DNA of 64,000 bases from Segatella copri (GCF_026015625.1 NZ_JAPDVG010000001.1:3400501-3464500); one strand, 5' to 3'. Counted from the first letter of the stretch, positions 37,052 to 47,701 are shown. Made by a program: numbers and translations. The notes: generated by a model from the letters alone, not told the origin.

Positions 37052-37071
37052 TTATTAAAAAAAATATTCAG

Positions 37072-39036
37072 ATGAAAAATAAGATAAAGACATTATTGTT
37101 GACGGGATGCGTCTCGCTGGCTCTCGGTACTTCGCTGAGTTCTTGTCAAGACTACTTGGACAAGGAGCCAGACTCAACAGTTTCTGCAGACGATGCCTTT
37201 GCCAATTTCCGTAATTTCCAAGGTTTCGTTGAGGAAATATACAACTGTATCCCTGATAAAGAGAAATGTAACTATTGTCCTTCATGGAACTGGGGTGATG
37301 ATGAAATCTTCAATCCTGAGGCTGATAATAGAATGACCCATCAGGTTGATTTAGGTAACTTCCGTGCATGGGAATCTACTGGTAACTGGTTAAAGCGTGA
37401 TGGTGCTTCTACTTCCACTAATAAGTTCGACCACGGTATTTGGAACCATGCGTGGTATTGCATCAGAAAATGTAATCTCGGTTTACAGAATATCGACAAG
37501 TTTGTGACTGGAAGTGCTGAAGAGAAAAAACTGATAGAGGGTCAGCTCTATTTCTTCCGTGCATGGTGGCATGAGGAAATGATGCAGTATTTTGGTGGTA
37601 TGCCTTATGTGGATACTTATCTCGATGCCAATGCCGAGCTGAATTTGCCACGCCTTTCTTATCAGGAATGCGCTGATAAAGCGGCAGCAGATTTCCGCAA
37701 GGCTGCCGATTTGTTGCCTATTAATTGGGATAAGACTTCTGCAGGTGCTGCCACACAAGGTAAGAATGATCTTCGCATCAATAAGATCATGGCTCTTGGT
37801 TATCTTGGTAAAACCTATCTTTGGGCTGCTAGTCCTTTGATGAAGAATGGTGCGCAGACTGGTGCCAGCAAGAATGGCAAGACTTATGATTATGATCAGG
37901 AATATGCTAAGAAGGCAGCTGAGGCTTTTGGTGAACTGCTCTCTCTTGTAGAAGCTGGTCAGACACAATATGCATTGGCAGAGTTTAAGTACAAAGACAT
38001 CTACAATCATGAGAAATCTGATGATGCCAATAGCTGTTTTTCTGATATATTCTATACCAAGAAGCAGAACTGGAAAATGCCTGGAACGGTTGAAGCTATC
38101 TTCCGTGGTCCATCTCCTGATTTTAATGGCTCTAACTGGAACACCTCTAAGGTCTTTGGCCCTAAGGTACAGAAAGTAGTTGCTCATGATAATGTCATTC
38201 ACCAACCTACGGCCAACCTTGTAGAGGCTTATGGAATGGCTAACGGAGAACCAATCTATTTGGTTGAGAATGGTCAGTATGTACTTAATCCAAAGTCTGG
38301 TTTCGACCCTAAGCATCCTTTCAAAAATCGTGATCCCCGTTTCTACCACGATATCGTCTTTGATGGTTTTAAGTATTTGAACGGATCACCTGGTCAGTAT
38401 GCAGATTTACAGTATTGCCAATTATATACGGGTGGTAATATGCGCCCTATAGAAAATGCAAGCCGTACGGGTTATTTCATTCAGAAGTTGGTGCCTCATA
38501 CTTGTAATGAAGTGGATAAAGATTACGACTGGGGTGCAGCTTTCCACTGCTATTTGCCATATATGCGTCTTGCAGACATATACTTGATGTATGCAGAGGC
38601 TTGTGCTGCATTCGGTGGTGCTACTGGCAAGTCTTCAAACTTTGGTAAGACCGCAGAAGATGCAATTAATACACTTCGCGACCGTTGTGGTGCTGGTCAT
38701 GTTGCTCCAGAATTTGTTGCAGACAACCATAAGTTCATGGACGAGGTCCGTCGTGAGCGTGAGGTAGAACTTTCTTTCGAAGGATTCCGTTTTTGTGACT
38801 TGCAGCGTTGGTTGCTTCTGACAGAGGCACCATATAATCAAAAATTCTCACAGGAGTTTGACCGTGTGGAAAGTGCAGACTTCTATAAGAATCATGATCC
38901 TAAGGACGCTGAGGTTGCCAATTATCGCAGAGAGTTGATATTGACTCGTAATTTCACTACCAAGCACTATTGGTTCCCATTGCCAATCAAGGAGACTCAG
39001 CTCTATCCAGAGTTTAATCAAAATCCTGGCTGGTAA
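37072..39036 (+). CDS. xusB: SusD-type glycan-binding lipoprotein XusB
   Basis: The 654-residue lipoprotein (lipobox SSC near residue 25, then QDYLDKEPDSTVSADDAF) has the SusD helical fold. TPR-like helices span roughly 80-320 and the C-terminal RagB/SusD region contains LRDRCGAGHVAPEFV, EVRREREVELSFEGFRFCDLQRW and YWFPLPIKETQLYPEFNQNPGW. It caps the XusA barrel and binds xylan fragments at the cell surface. It lies 20 bases after xusA. Confidence 0.93.
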   Translation: MKNKIKTLLLTGCVSLALGTSLSSCQDYLDKEPDSTVSADDAFANFRNFQGFVEEIYNCIPDKEKCNYCPSWNWGDDEIFNPEADNRMTHQVDLGNFRAWESTGNWLKRDGASTSTNKFDHGIWNHAWYCIRKCNLGLQNIDKFVTGSAEEKKLIEGQLYFFRAWWHEEMMQYFGGMPYVDTYLDANAELNLPRLSYQECADKAAADFRKAADLLPINWDKTSAGAATQGKNDLRINKIMALGYLGKTYLWAASPLMKNGAQTGASKNGKTYDYDQEYAKKAAEAFGELLSLVEAGQTQYALAEFKYKDIYNHEKSDDANSCFSDIFYTKKQNWKMPGTVEAIFRGPSPDFNGSNWNTSKVFGPKVQKVVAHDNVIHQPTANLVEAYGMANGEPIYLVENGQYVLNPKSGFDPKHPFKNRDPRFYHDIVFDGFKYLNGSPGQYADLQYCQLYTGGNMRPIENASRTGYFIQKLVPHTCNEVDKDYDWGAAFHCYLPYMRLADIYLMYAEACAAFGGATGKSSNFGKTAEDAINTLRDRCGAGHVAPEFVADNHKFMDEVRREREVELSFEGFRFCDLQRWLLLTEAPYNQKFSQEFDRVESADFYKNHDPKDAEVANYRRELILTRNFTTKHYWFPLPIKETQLYPEFNQNPGW

Positions 39037-39065
39037 GGTTTAAAATTATAAATTAGTAATACTAA

Positions 39066-41948
39066 ATGAATAATGATAGTATGAATTCAAGATTCAAATC
39101 ATATAATTATAAGCTTTTTGTAGCAAGTCTCGTGGCTTTGGCTCCTCTTGGTGCCAATGCCAAGACTGCACAGACAAGCGAATCCGATACAGCCAGTGCC
39201 GACAAGGAGATGGTTCAGGTGGCTTACCGAAAGGTAGCCAAGGATGACATCTTGGGCGGTGTGTCTGTAGTCGATGTAGAGAACTTGATGAAGAAGAATT
39301 ACCATACTTATAGCCTCGACAATATGCAAGGTTATGTAGGTGGTTGGAATGGCAATTCTCTCTGGGGTATGGATGCCGACAACGCTGGTTATCTCGTCTT
39401 GGTAGATGGTGTGCCTCGTGAAGCTAATAACGTTCAACCAAGTGAGATTGCACAGATTTCTTTCCTCAAGGGTGCGCAGGCTGTGGTGCTCTATGGTAGC
39501 AAGGCTGCCAAGGGTGCTGTAGTCATAACCACCAAGCGTGGTCATAATGACGGCTTGAAGGTCGAGGTGCAGGCTAATGCAGGTTTGAATGTAGCAAAGT
39601 CTTATCCTGAGTATCTTAGCAGTGCAGAGTATATGACTCTCTATAACGAGGCTCGTCGTAATGATGGTCTGTCTGAGCTTTATTCTGCTGAGGACATCTA
39701 TAATCATGGAGCAGGTTTGAACCCTTATCGTTATCCTAATCTCGATTTCTATTCTTCTGATTATCTCAGAAAGATGAACAGCCGTTATGAGGCTACTGCA
39801 GAAATCAGCGGTGGTGGTAAGCGAGCTCATTTCTATAGCAATATCAACTATTATCGCCAGGGCGATTATTTCAAGTTTGGTGAGGCTAAGAATAATAATA
39901 CCCAGCGCTTCAGCGTTCGTGGTAATGTGGATATAGACATTACTGATGATATTAAGGCTTGGGTCAACTCCAGTGCAACCTTCTATGATTCTCATTCTGC
40001 AAAGGGTAATTACTGGGAAGCTGCTTCTACTTGGCGTCCTAATTTTCCACAGAATGCAGCTCCTCTTATCTCCACAGATATGATAGCCCCTAATGCTAAG
40101 GCTGCTTGGGACTTGATGAGCGTTGCGAAGTTGGTTGATGGCAAATACTTCCTTGCTGGTACTCAGGCAAACTCCTCCAATGTTTTTGCTGATATCTATT
40201 CTGCAGGAAGTAGTAAATTTACTAGTCGTCAATTCCAGTTTGATACGGGTGTCAATATCAACTTGCACAAGGTGTTGAAGGGCTTGTCTTTCGAGACTCA
40301 TTTCGCAGTTGACTATGCCACCTCTTATAATACTTCTTTCGATAATAGCTATGCTGTTTATATCCCAACATGGGCTAACGTTGATGGCAAGGATATGATT
40401 GTCGCATTGAAGAAGGAAGGTGAGGATAAAAAGTCTGGCAACCAGAACATCAGCGGAAGTACAGATAACCAGACCATGTTTTTCTCTGGTCAGTTCAACT
40501 ACAACAATACTTTCAACAAGGTTCACAATCTGTCGGCAATGTTGATAGCTTCTGGCTTCCAGCAGTCGAAGTCTGGACAGTATCATAAGAACTCTAGTGC
40601 CAATCTTGCATTCGATGCTTCTTACAATTATGCCCAGAAGTATTACGCAGATTTTGGATTAGCTGCCATTCACTCTGCCCAGTTGGCTCCAGGTCATCGT
40701 GAGGCTCTCTCACCATCACTTTCTTTGGGTTGGAGACTCAAGAATGAGTCTTTCTTGAAGAATTCCAAGGTGGTAGATGACATGATGATTAGTGTATCAG
40801 GTAGTATTATCAATGAGGATATTGATATAGCAAATGGTGACAATCGCTACTATCTCTATCAGAGTATTTGGGCTTCTGATTACGGCTATGGATGGTATGA
40901 TGGATCTAGCGATAAATACACCTATTCAAAAAGAGGTGAGAACAAAGACCTTGATTTTATCAAGCGCAAAGAGTTGTCTCTGAATTTCAAGACATCCCTG
41001 TGGCAGAAATTGGTGACATTGGATGCAAGTTTCTTCATCAATTCGATGGAGGGTTATCTCATCTCTTCGCCAACATTCTATCCATCTCATTTGAATACTG
41101 GTTATCCAGCGGCTTCGTTTATGCCTGTACTGAATTACAACAATAATCGTAGAGTAGGATTTGATTTCGCAGCCAACTTCAATAAGAAGGTAGGTGATGT
41201 GGATCTCTCACTTGGTGTGACAGGTACTTACTATACAACCAAGGCTACCAAACGAGATGAGAACAACGTAGAGCAGTATCAGAACAGACAAGGAAAGGCA
41301 CTTGATGGCATTTGGGGTTACAAGAGCGCAGGTCTCTTCCAAAGCGAGGAGGAAATCAAAACTTCTCCAGACCAAAGCTATTTTGGTGGAACAGTTAAAC
41401 CTGGTGACATCAAGTATGTGGATGTAAATGGTGATAATAAAATTGACCAATACGACCAAGTCTTCTTGGGTAAGGGTGGTTGGTATGGAGCACCATTCAC
41501 GCTTGGTGTCAATCTTACAGCTAAGTGGAAGAACTTTACCTTCTTCGCTCTTGGTACCGGTAACTTCGGTGCTTGGGGAGTCAAGAATAATTCTTATTGG
41601 TGGGTAAAGGGCGATAGCAAATATTCTGCTGTAGTTCGTAACCGATGGACAGAGGAAACCAAAGAGACTGCAACCTATCCTCGTTTGACATCTCTTGATG
41701 GTAACAACAACTTCCAGACATCAGACTTCTGGATGTACAAGACGGATGCTTTCCGCTTGGCTAAGGTCCAGATAACTTACGACTTGCCTAGTACTTTGTT
41801 CCAAAAGACATGGCTTAAGGGGTTGTCGGCATACGTAAGCGGAGCTAACTTGCTTACCATTTCAGGAGAGCGCGAAGTCTTAGAGATGAACGTTGGGTCT
41901 GCGCCTCAGACACGCTATTATAATATAGGTGTAAAGGCAACATTCTAA
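39066..41948 (+). CDS. xusC: SusC-type transporter XusC, without CarboxypepD domain
   Basis: The 960-residue TonB-dependent receptor has a signal (ending GANAK, about residue 33) and goes directly to a plug domain: MQGYVGGWNGNSLWGMDADNAGYLVLVDGVPRE and VLYGSKAAKGAVVITTKRG. A barrel follows, ending YYNIGVKATF. It lacks the CarboxypepD-like domain present in XusA, and only EMVQVAYRKVAKDD stands at the TonB-box position. Two start codons (39066 and 39081) are possible. It pairs with XusD as a second xylan-fragment transporter of the same operon, as in the P. bryantii xus cluster. Confidence 0.9.
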   Translation: MNNDSMNSRFKSYNYKLFVASLVALAPLGANAKTAQTSESDTASADKEMVQVAYRKVAKDDILGGVSVVDVENLMKKNYHTYSLDNMQGYVGGWNGNSLWGMDADNAGYLVLVDGVPREANNVQPSEIAQISFLKGAQAVVLYGSKAAKGAVVITTKRGHNDGLKVEVQANAGLNVAKSYPEYLSSAEYMTLYNEARRNDGLSELYSAEDIYNHGAGLNPYRYPNLDFYSSDYLRKMNSRYEATAEISGGGKRAHFYSNINYYRQGDYFKFGEAKNNNTQRFSVRGNVDIDITDDIKAWVNSSATFYDSHSAKGNYWEAASTWRPNFPQNAAPLISTDMIAPNAKAAWDLMSVAKLVDGKYFLAGTQANSSNVFADIYSAGSSKFTSRQFQFDTGVNINLHKVLKGLSFETHFAVDYATSYNTSFDNSYAVYIPTWANVDGKDMIVALKKEGEDKKSGNQNISGSTDNQTMFFSGQFNYNNTFNKVHNLSAMLIASGFQQSKSGQYHKNSSANLAFDASYNYAQKYYADFGLAAIHSAQLAPGHREALSPSLSLGWRLKNESFLKNSKVVDDMMISVSGSIINEDIDIANGDNRYYLYQSIWASDYGYGWYDGSSDKYTYSKRGENKDLDFIKRKELSLNFKTSLWQKLVTLDASFFINSMEGYLISSPTFYPSHLNTGYPAASFMPVLNYNNNRRVGFDFAANFNKKVGDVDLSLGVTGTYYTTKATKRDENNVEQYQNRQGKALDGIWGYKSAGLFQSEEEIKTSPDQSYFGGTVKPGDIKYVDVNGDNKIDQYDQVFLGKGGWYGAPFTLGVNLTAKWKNFTFFALGTGNFGAWGVKNNSYWWVKGDSKYSAVVRNRWTEETKETATYPRLTSLDGNNNFQTSDFWMYKTDAFRLAKVQITYDLPSTLFQKTWLKGLSAYVSGANLLTISGEREVLEMNVGSAPQTRYYNIGVKATF

Positions 41949-41970
41949 TCATTTTAAAATGTAGAAAGAA

Positions 41971-43782
41971 ATGAAAGTAAAAAATATATTTATATTAGCA
42001 GCAATGTCGCTTACCTTGGTTTCTTGCTCAGATCTCTTCGAGCCTGCAGAGGAAAACAACCGTGGCTTGGATGAGATTTACAATGAGCCAACATACGCTC
42101 AGGGACTATTGGGATATGGTTATGCGATGCTTCCTTACAATACCAAGAGTGTTACTGATATTGCTACAGATGACGCTGTAAGCAATGACTTGACAAATAG
42201 CTTTCTCAAGATGGCTACAGGTTCTTGGACTGCTAATAGCGATCCTATGTCTAAATGGACAAATGGTCGTGCTAGTATCCAATATCTCAATATCTTCCTT
42301 CAGGAGGTAGATAAGGTAAACTGGGCAAAGGACGAGAATGCCCGTAAGATGTATTGTGATAGCCGTAAAGGTGAAGCTTATGCTTTGAGAGCTCTCAACT
42401 TGTATTATCTTTTGATGAATCATGGTGGATGGACAGCCGATGGCAAACTGCTTGGCGTTCCTAATTTGACAGAACCAGAGACTTCTACTGATGATTTCAA
42501 CAAGCCACGTAATACATTCCAAGAGTGCTTGGATCAAATCTATAGCGATTTGGACGAGGCTGCCAAGCTTCTCCCTCTTGATTACAATGATTTGACTAAT
42601 GATAACGATGTTCCTGCCAAGTATAAGGAAATCGGAGTAAAGACCGCAGGAGACTACAACCGTGTGTTTGGTTCCATTATGCGTGGTCGTATCAGCGGTC
42701 GTATCGCTGAGGCTATTCGCTCACAGGTATCTTTGCTTGCAGCTAGTCCTGCTTTCTCTGAAGGTACAAACGTGGATTATGCTAAGGCTGCTGACGATGC
42801 AGCTACCGTTCTTGACCGTATCAATGGTGTGAATGGATTGTCTGCTACAGGTAATAATTGGTTTATGCAAACCAGGGAAATCGATGCGCTTGGCTCAGGT
42901 GCTTGTCCTGCTGAAATTCTTTGGCGTGGCAGTCGTACCAATGGTGCTGATGACTGGGATCTTGGTCTGAACCAAGAGTCTGATAATTTCCCTCCGTCTC
43001 TTTATGGTAAGGGTAGAATCAACCCAACTCAGAATCTGGTCGATGCATTCCCTGCTGTAAATGGTTATCCTATCACCGATGATCGTTCAGAGTATGATAA
43101 GTCGAATCCTTACAGCAATCGAGATCCTCGTCTTGACCTTTATATCATTCATGATGGTAGTACTTATAAGGGAAAGACCATTCATACAGACATTACGACG
43201 GCTAATAACAATGATGGTTTGAATAAGATTTCCAATTCTACTCGTACAGGCTATTACATGAAAAAGCTGTTGCGTGAGGATTGTAATCCTGACCCTAATG
43301 CAAAGAATGCTCAGTATCATTATCCTGTGTATATTCGCTATACTGAGATATTCCTTGATTACGCTGAGGCTGCCAACGAGGCTTGGGGACCAAAGGGTAA
43401 GGGAACTCACAACTACTCAGCTTACGATGTAATCAAGGCAATCCGTGAGCGTGCCGGAATTGGCGAGTTTGGCGAGGATCCATACTTGGATGAGTGCGCT
43501 GGTAGCAAAGAGAAAATGCGTGAGTTGATTCGAAACGAGCGTCGTTTGGAACTTTGTTTTGAAAATAAGCGCTTTAATGACCTTCGCCGTTGGAAAGCTC
43601 CTCTAAATGAGGCTGCGCGTGGTGTAGAAATCACTTCAGAGGCTGGTGTTCCATCATACAAAGAAATGAAGGTTGAGGATCGCAGCTATAAAGATTACAT
43701 GTATTACGGTCCTATACCACAGAGCGAAATATTGAAGTGGAGCAACTTGCAGCAGAATAAGGGCTGGGAAGTAAAAAAATAA
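41971..43782 (+). CDS. xusD: SusD-type glycan-binding lipoprotein XusD
   Basis: The 603-residue lipoprotein (lipobox VSC, residue 19) has the SusD fold. TPR-like helices include GEAYALRALNLYYLLMNHGGW. The C-terminal region has AIRERAGIGEFGEDPYLDE, RELIRNERRLELCFENKRFNDLRRWKAPL and MYYGPIPQSEILKWSNLQQNKGW. It is 22 bases downstream of xusC, its transport partner. Confidence 0.93.
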   Translation: MKVKNIFILAAMSLTLVSCSDLFEPAEENNRGLDEIYNEPTYAQGLLGYGYAMLPYNTKSVTDIATDDAVSNDLTNSFLKMATGSWTANSDPMSKWTNGRASIQYLNIFLQEVDKVNWAKDENARKMYCDSRKGEAYALRALNLYYLLMNHGGWTADGKLLGVPNLTEPETSTDDFNKPRNTFQECLDQIYSDLDEAAKLLPLDYNDLTNDNDVPAKYKEIGVKTAGDYNRVFGSIMRGRISGRIAEAIRSQVSLLAASPAFSEGTNVDYAKAADDAATVLDRINGVNGLSATGNNWFMQTREIDALGSGACPAEILWRGSRTNGADDWDLGLNQESDNFPPSLYGKGRINPTQNLVDAFPAVNGYPITDDRSEYDKSNPYSNRDPRLDLYIIHDGSTYKGKTIHTDITTANNNDGLNKISNSTRTGYYMKKLLREDCNPDPNAKNAQYHYPVYIRYTEIFLDYAEAANEAWGPKGKGTHNYSAYDVIKAIRERAGIGEFGEDPYLDECAGSKEKMRELIRNERRLELCFENKRFNDLRRWKAPLNEAARGVEITSEAGVPSYKEMKVEDRSYKDYMYYGPIPQSEILKWSNLQQNKGWEVKK

Positions 43783-43797
43783 CGACTAATATTTAAA

Positions 43798-44859
43798 ATG
43801 ATGAAAACAATGAAGATAAGCAAATATTTGTCCATGGCTGCATTGGGAATCTTGGCTTTTGGCTTTAACTCTTGTGAGAATGGCAACCAAGAATTTCCTG
43901 ATTATGAGGGCGGTACTACTGTATATTATCCTTATCAGTATATCGAACGTTCTGTAGTTTTAGGCAATGATGAGAATCGCGATAATACGGATGATAATAA
44001 TCATGTATTGTATATCGTATCTACAATGGGTGGAGCATATAATGGAAAAAACATCACATTGAATGTAGATGTTGATAATTCATTGTGTGACAATCTGTAT
44101 TTTGAGGATGGAGTCACTCCTGTAAAGCCAATGCCTAGCAATTATTATACAATTCCTACCAAGACGGTTGCGTATAATGGGAAATTGCAGGGACGTCTTC
44201 AGGTTAAGTTGGAGGATGCTTTTTTTGCTGACCCAGATTGTGCAAAGAATACATATGTAATCCCAGTTCGCATCAAGGATATGGTGGGAGCCGATTCTAT
44301 TCTTTCGGGTTCTCCTATCGTTGCAGGTACAACTCCTGTTCGTACTGATGCTTCAGCTTGGTTTATTGTTCCTAAGGATTATATCCTTTATTGCGTTAAG
44401 TTTATGAATCCATGGGATGGCTTTTATTTCCGTAGAGGAACTGACAAGATTACAGTGAATGGACAAACTCATGAGGTAAAGCGTGAAGGTGCAACTATTG
44501 AAAAGGATGAAGTGAGTCGAATTACAACCAAGAGTTTGAAGGAATGTAATTTCGTAGCCTCTGTAAGTAAAGCTGACGGCTCAAAGGTCACTTGCAACTT
44601 GAAACTTACGTTCGATGATAATGGTAATTGTACCGTTTCTTCTGATACAGAGGGCATGACTGCTTCTGGTACAGGTAAGTTTGTAGAAAAGGGAGCAAAG
44701 TTGGCTTGGGGTAACAAGGATCGTGACATCCTGACTCTCAATTACAAGGTTGATTTCGGTTCAGGCATTGTTTTGGAAACATCCGATCAGTTTGTTGCCC
44801 AGACTCGTGGTAACACCAATGGTATTGTTCAATTCAGTCCTCAGTATATCAGGAAGTAA
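43798..44859 (+). CDS. xusE: XusE-like surface lipoprotein (DUF1735-type)
   Basis: The 353-residue lipoprotein (lipobox NSC near residue 26, then ENGNQEFPDYEGGTTVYYPYQ) has two beta-rich parts. An N-terminal DUF1735-like domain spans about 30-200 (TKTVAYNGKLQGRLQVKLEDAFFADPD, YVIPVRIKDMVGADSILSG). A C-terminal beta domain spans about 205-353 and ends with GIVQFSPQYIRK. Such proteins sit next to SusD genes in xylan PULs and bind xylan at the cell surface. The name follows the fifth gene of the P. bryantii xus cluster. The assignment rests on position and domain type. Confidence 0.8.
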   Translation: MMKTMKISKYLSMAALGILAFGFNSCENGNQEFPDYEGGTTVYYPYQYIERSVVLGNDENRDNTDDNNHVLYIVSTMGGAYNGKNITLNVDVDNSLCDNLYFEDGVTPVKPMPSNYYTIPTKTVAYNGKLQGRLQVKLEDAFFADPDCAKNTYVIPVRIKDMVGADSILSGSPIVAGTTPVRTDASAWFIVPKDYILYCVKFMNPWDGFYFRRGTDKITVNGQTHEVKREGATIEKDEVSRITTKSLKECNFVASVSKADGSKVTCNLKLTFDDNGNCTVSSDTEGMTASGTGKFVEKGAKLAWGNKDRDILTLNYKVDFGSGIVLETSDQFVAQTRGNTNGIVQFSPQYIRK

Positions 44860-44900
44860 TATTCTTGATAGATAAGTGTCATTCTAATAATTTGATTATT

Positions 44901-47135
44901 ATGAAATTGAAAAATATTAATTTAGGTTTAGGCTTGATGGCTCTCTTGGCTTTGTCTTCTTGTGCTGATGACAAGTTCTCGGAGTACAGAACTGATATGA
45001 CCAAGAATTTGAAGGAATATCAGTATCTGAATAACTACGAGCCTTTGAAGAAATACGTGGAAGATATGAAAGCTGCCGGCAAGTGCAATCCCAACTTTAA
45101 GTTGGGCATTGCGCTTGAAGCAGCCGAATTCAACAAGCAGGCACTTGTATATTGCCTTGCTGGTAGCAATTTCAATGAAATGACTGCTGGTAATGCCATG
45201 AAAATGGCTTCTTGTGTGAAAGATGATGGCAGTATGGATTTTTCGTTAGTCAAGGAGTTCGTCAAGAATGCGAAAGATGCAGATATGACGATTTATGGTC
45301 ATACGCTGGCTTGGCATTCTCAGGCAGCCAATAAGTACCTCAAAAATCTTATCAAGGATAAGGAGTTGCCACCTGATCCAAATGGTGGAAACAAGTACTT
45401 GGAGATTGCTTGTGGCGAAGCTGGTGCCAATAAATGGGATAAACAGATTAGTTATGTGTTGCCTAAGGCATTGGTTAAGGGACAAAGTTACGTGATGACC
45501 GTTAAGGTAAAGGCTTCGGATGGTGGAACTTTTGCTGCTTGGCCTATTTGGGAAGCAAGTGATAATAAAAACGAATGGGGTGGTAGTAATGATGTTCAGT
45601 ATTTGGCTGATTATGACATCACTAACGATTATTCTACTTTGACTTGGGAGTTTACTGCCAATTTCCCTATTGATAAGCTTCAGTTTGTGTTCGGTAACGT
45701 AGGAGGAACCATTTCTTGCGATGACTTTAAGTTGACGAAAGCTGGTTCTGATGAGAATCTTATTGAAAATGGAGACTTTGCAAAAGAGTCAGCTCGTGGT
45801 TGGAATCCGACTGGCTGTACCATCAAGGTGGCTTCTGCAGCCGCAGCTGTCGAGGTAGAACAACTAGTTCATGAGCAAACCTATACTGATGGACCTTTCC
45901 CATTCTATGCTATGGGTTGCGAACCACCTGTTGTGAATGGGGCTATCCATTTTGTTCCAACAGGAGATTGGTCTCAGTTCTTTGTTATGCCAAGTAGCAA
46001 CAATACGCTTTCTGAGGAGGGTAATTATGTGGTTTATCTTGACTTGTCAGCTTCAAAGGATGCTAGTGGAGTAGAATTGACTATGCAGAATGGTTGGGAT
46101 GCAAATAGTAACCAGCAAATTACTGTAAAAGTACCTGTTTCTGCTGGTCGTCATACCGTAAAACTTCCGATGCCTAATATTGCTGGAGGTAATTATGATA
46201 TTATCTTGAAACCACAGACAGCAGATGCTACTTTGGATGTACATTCTGTTAAGGTTTATCAGGTCAAGAATCTCAACTCCATTCCTCTCACCGATGAAGA
46301 GAAGAAAAATGTTCTTACCACTGCCATGGGAACTTGGATTGATGGTATGATGGAGGCTACTGATGGTTATGTTACATCTTGGGATGTTGTGAACGAGGCC
46401 CTTTCTGGTGCCGATAAAGATGGTGATGGCAAGTTTGACTTGCAGTCTGCTAAACGAGGCAACGTTTCAGCTGACGATGCAAAGAACAATTTCTACTGGC
46501 AGGATTATCTCGGCGACATCGACTATGTTCGCACAGCCGTGGCTGATGCTCGCAAGAGTTTTGCCGCCCATAATGGTGACCCTGACAAATTGAAACTCTT
46601 CATCAATGATTATAACTTGGAGAGCGATTGGGACGACAATGGCAAGTTGAGGAGTTTGATTCAGTGGATCAAGGATTGGGAGGCTGATGGCGTGACCAAG
46701 ATTGATGGTATCGCATCTCAGATGCATATCTCTTGCTATGCTGATCCTGTCAAACAGGAAAGTGTGAAAAAACATATCGTCAAGATGTTGGAGTTGATGA
46801 AGAAAAGTGAAAAGCTTTGCAAGATTTCTGAACTTGATATGGGTTATGTCGATGCCGCTGGCAATTCTGTAACTTATGATCAGATGACCGAGGAACAACA
46901 CAAGGAAATGCGTGACCTCTACACCTTCGTTCTCCAGAAGTACTTCGAGATTATCCCTGCTGCTCAGCAGTATGGCATCACTCAGTGGTGTGCTACAGAT
47001 TCTCCTAAGGATTCAGGTTGGCGCAAGGGTGAGCCTACTGGTCTCTGGGATCTCAACTATCTTCGCAAGCATACCTATGCAGGTTTCGCTGTAGGTCTTG
47101 GTGCTCCTAAGTATTGGGAGAACTTAGCTGAATAA
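44901..47135 (+). CDS. xyn10C: GH10 endo-1,4-beta-xylanase with inserted carbohydrate-binding region
   Basis: The 744-residue lipoprotein (lipobox LSSC, ATG 44901 chosen for the signal) splits the GH10 barrel around a binding insert. The first catalytic part (about 40-160) has FKLGIALEAAEFN and IYGHTLAWHSQ. The insert (about 165-460) holds CBM4/22-like beta-sandwiches with AAWPIWEASDNKNEWGGSN. The second part has WDVVNEALSG (acid/base E499), FINDYNLESDWDD and ISELDMGY (nucleophile E644), ending in WRKGEPTGLWDLNY. It cleaves xylan at the cell surface for XusA-D. An insert at this position is known from Xyn10C-type enzymes. The first sandwich closely resembles one in the esterase at 58405. Confidence 0.93.
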   Translation: MKLKNINLGLGLMALLALSSCADDKFSEYRTDMTKNLKEYQYLNNYEPLKKYVEDMKAAGKCNPNFKLGIALEAAEFNKQALVYCLAGSNFNEMTAGNAMKMASCVKDDGSMDFSLVKEFVKNAKDADMTIYGHTLAWHSQAANKYLKNLIKDKELPPDPNGGNKYLEIACGEAGANKWDKQISYVLPKALVKGQSYVMTVKVKASDGGTFAAWPIWEASDNKNEWGGSNDVQYLADYDITNDYSTLTWEFTANFPIDKLQFVFGNVGGTISCDDFKLTKAGSDENLIENGDFAKESARGWNPTGCTIKVASAAAAVEVEQLVHEQTYTDGPFPFYAMGCEPPVVNGAIHFVPTGDWSQFFVMPSSNNTLSEEGNYVVYLDLSASKDASGVELTMQNGWDANSNQQITVKVPVSAGRHTVKLPMPNIAGGNYDIILKPQTADATLDVHSVKVYQVKNLNSIPLTDEEKKNVLTTAMGTWIDGMMEATDGYVTSWDVVNEALSGADKDGDGKFDLQSAKRGNVSADDAKNNFYWQDYLGDIDYVRTAVADARKSFAAHNGDPDKLKLFINDYNLESDWDDNGKLRSLIQWIKDWEADGVTKIDGIASQMHISCYADPVKQESVKKHIVKMLELMKKSEKLCKISELDMGYVDAAGNSVTYDQMTEEQHKEMRDLYTFVLQKYFEIIPAAQQYGITQWCATDSPKDSGWRKGEPTGLWDLNYLRKHTYAGFAVGLGAPKYWENLAE

Positions 47136-47165
47136 CTGTTAATATGAGTATTAAAGAAAATAAGT

Positions 47166-47603
47166 ATGAAAAAGTTTTTATTGACATTAGTGGCTGTCGT
47201 TGTATCTTGTGTTGCTATGGCTGCAAACAATATGCGAAGTGAATCTGTTAATGGCTTCTTTAATATTGAAGGAACGTATAATACCAGTGCGTATCCTGGT
47301 AATTACCTGTTGTTGGATTCGAATGATTTTCCGATGAAGTCTGATGTTGTTGGAGTCTGTTTGAACGTCCTACCTGAAGGTTATCATTACCAATGGCTAC
47401 CAATGTATGGAGCCGAGGGTGTGCAAATCCAAGTCATGCCTGAAACTCGCATCGCTTATATAAGCCAAAATGGAAAAACTGAGGAGTTTGATTTTAAGGT
47501 ATGTATAATAAATGAGTCAACAGGATACCCTGAAATAGTTAGGACTTTTAAATTCGTATATCATAAGAATTTTTTCGGACCAACTGGGCATCCTATAGAT
47601 TAA
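47166..47603 (+). CDS. Secreted protein of unknown function downstream of the GH10 gene
   Basis: The 145-residue product has a cleavable signal (VAMAAN, about residue 20). The mature protein of about 125 residues is predicted all-beta: VNGFFNIEGTYNTSAYPGNYLLL, GYHYQWLPMYGAEGVQIQVM, TRTFKFVYHK-like strands and Cys residues. I do not recognise the family. It lies 30 bases after the xylanase and ahead of the operon terminator, so it may bind xylan or assist the surface complex. Confidence 0.65.
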   Translation: MKKFLLTLVAVVVSCVAMAANNMRSESVNGFFNIEGTYNTSAYPGNYLLLDSNDFPMKSDVVGVCLNVLPEGYHYQWLPMYGAEGVQIQVMPETRIAYISQNGKTEEFDFKVCIINESTGYPEIVRTFKFVYHKNFFGPTGHPID

Positions 47604-47701
47604 TGCTTGGGTTAGCAACATGAAATATGAACATTGAAATAGAACATTAGTTTTTAGGTTTTATCATATAATGATTAACCGAAATATATGTTAGTCGTGA
47701 T

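Noticed and set aside
39099..40586. Long antisense frame (495 codons) opposite xusC
   Set aside because: It is a shadow of strong codon bias in xusC. No ribosome-binding site or recognisable domain is present.
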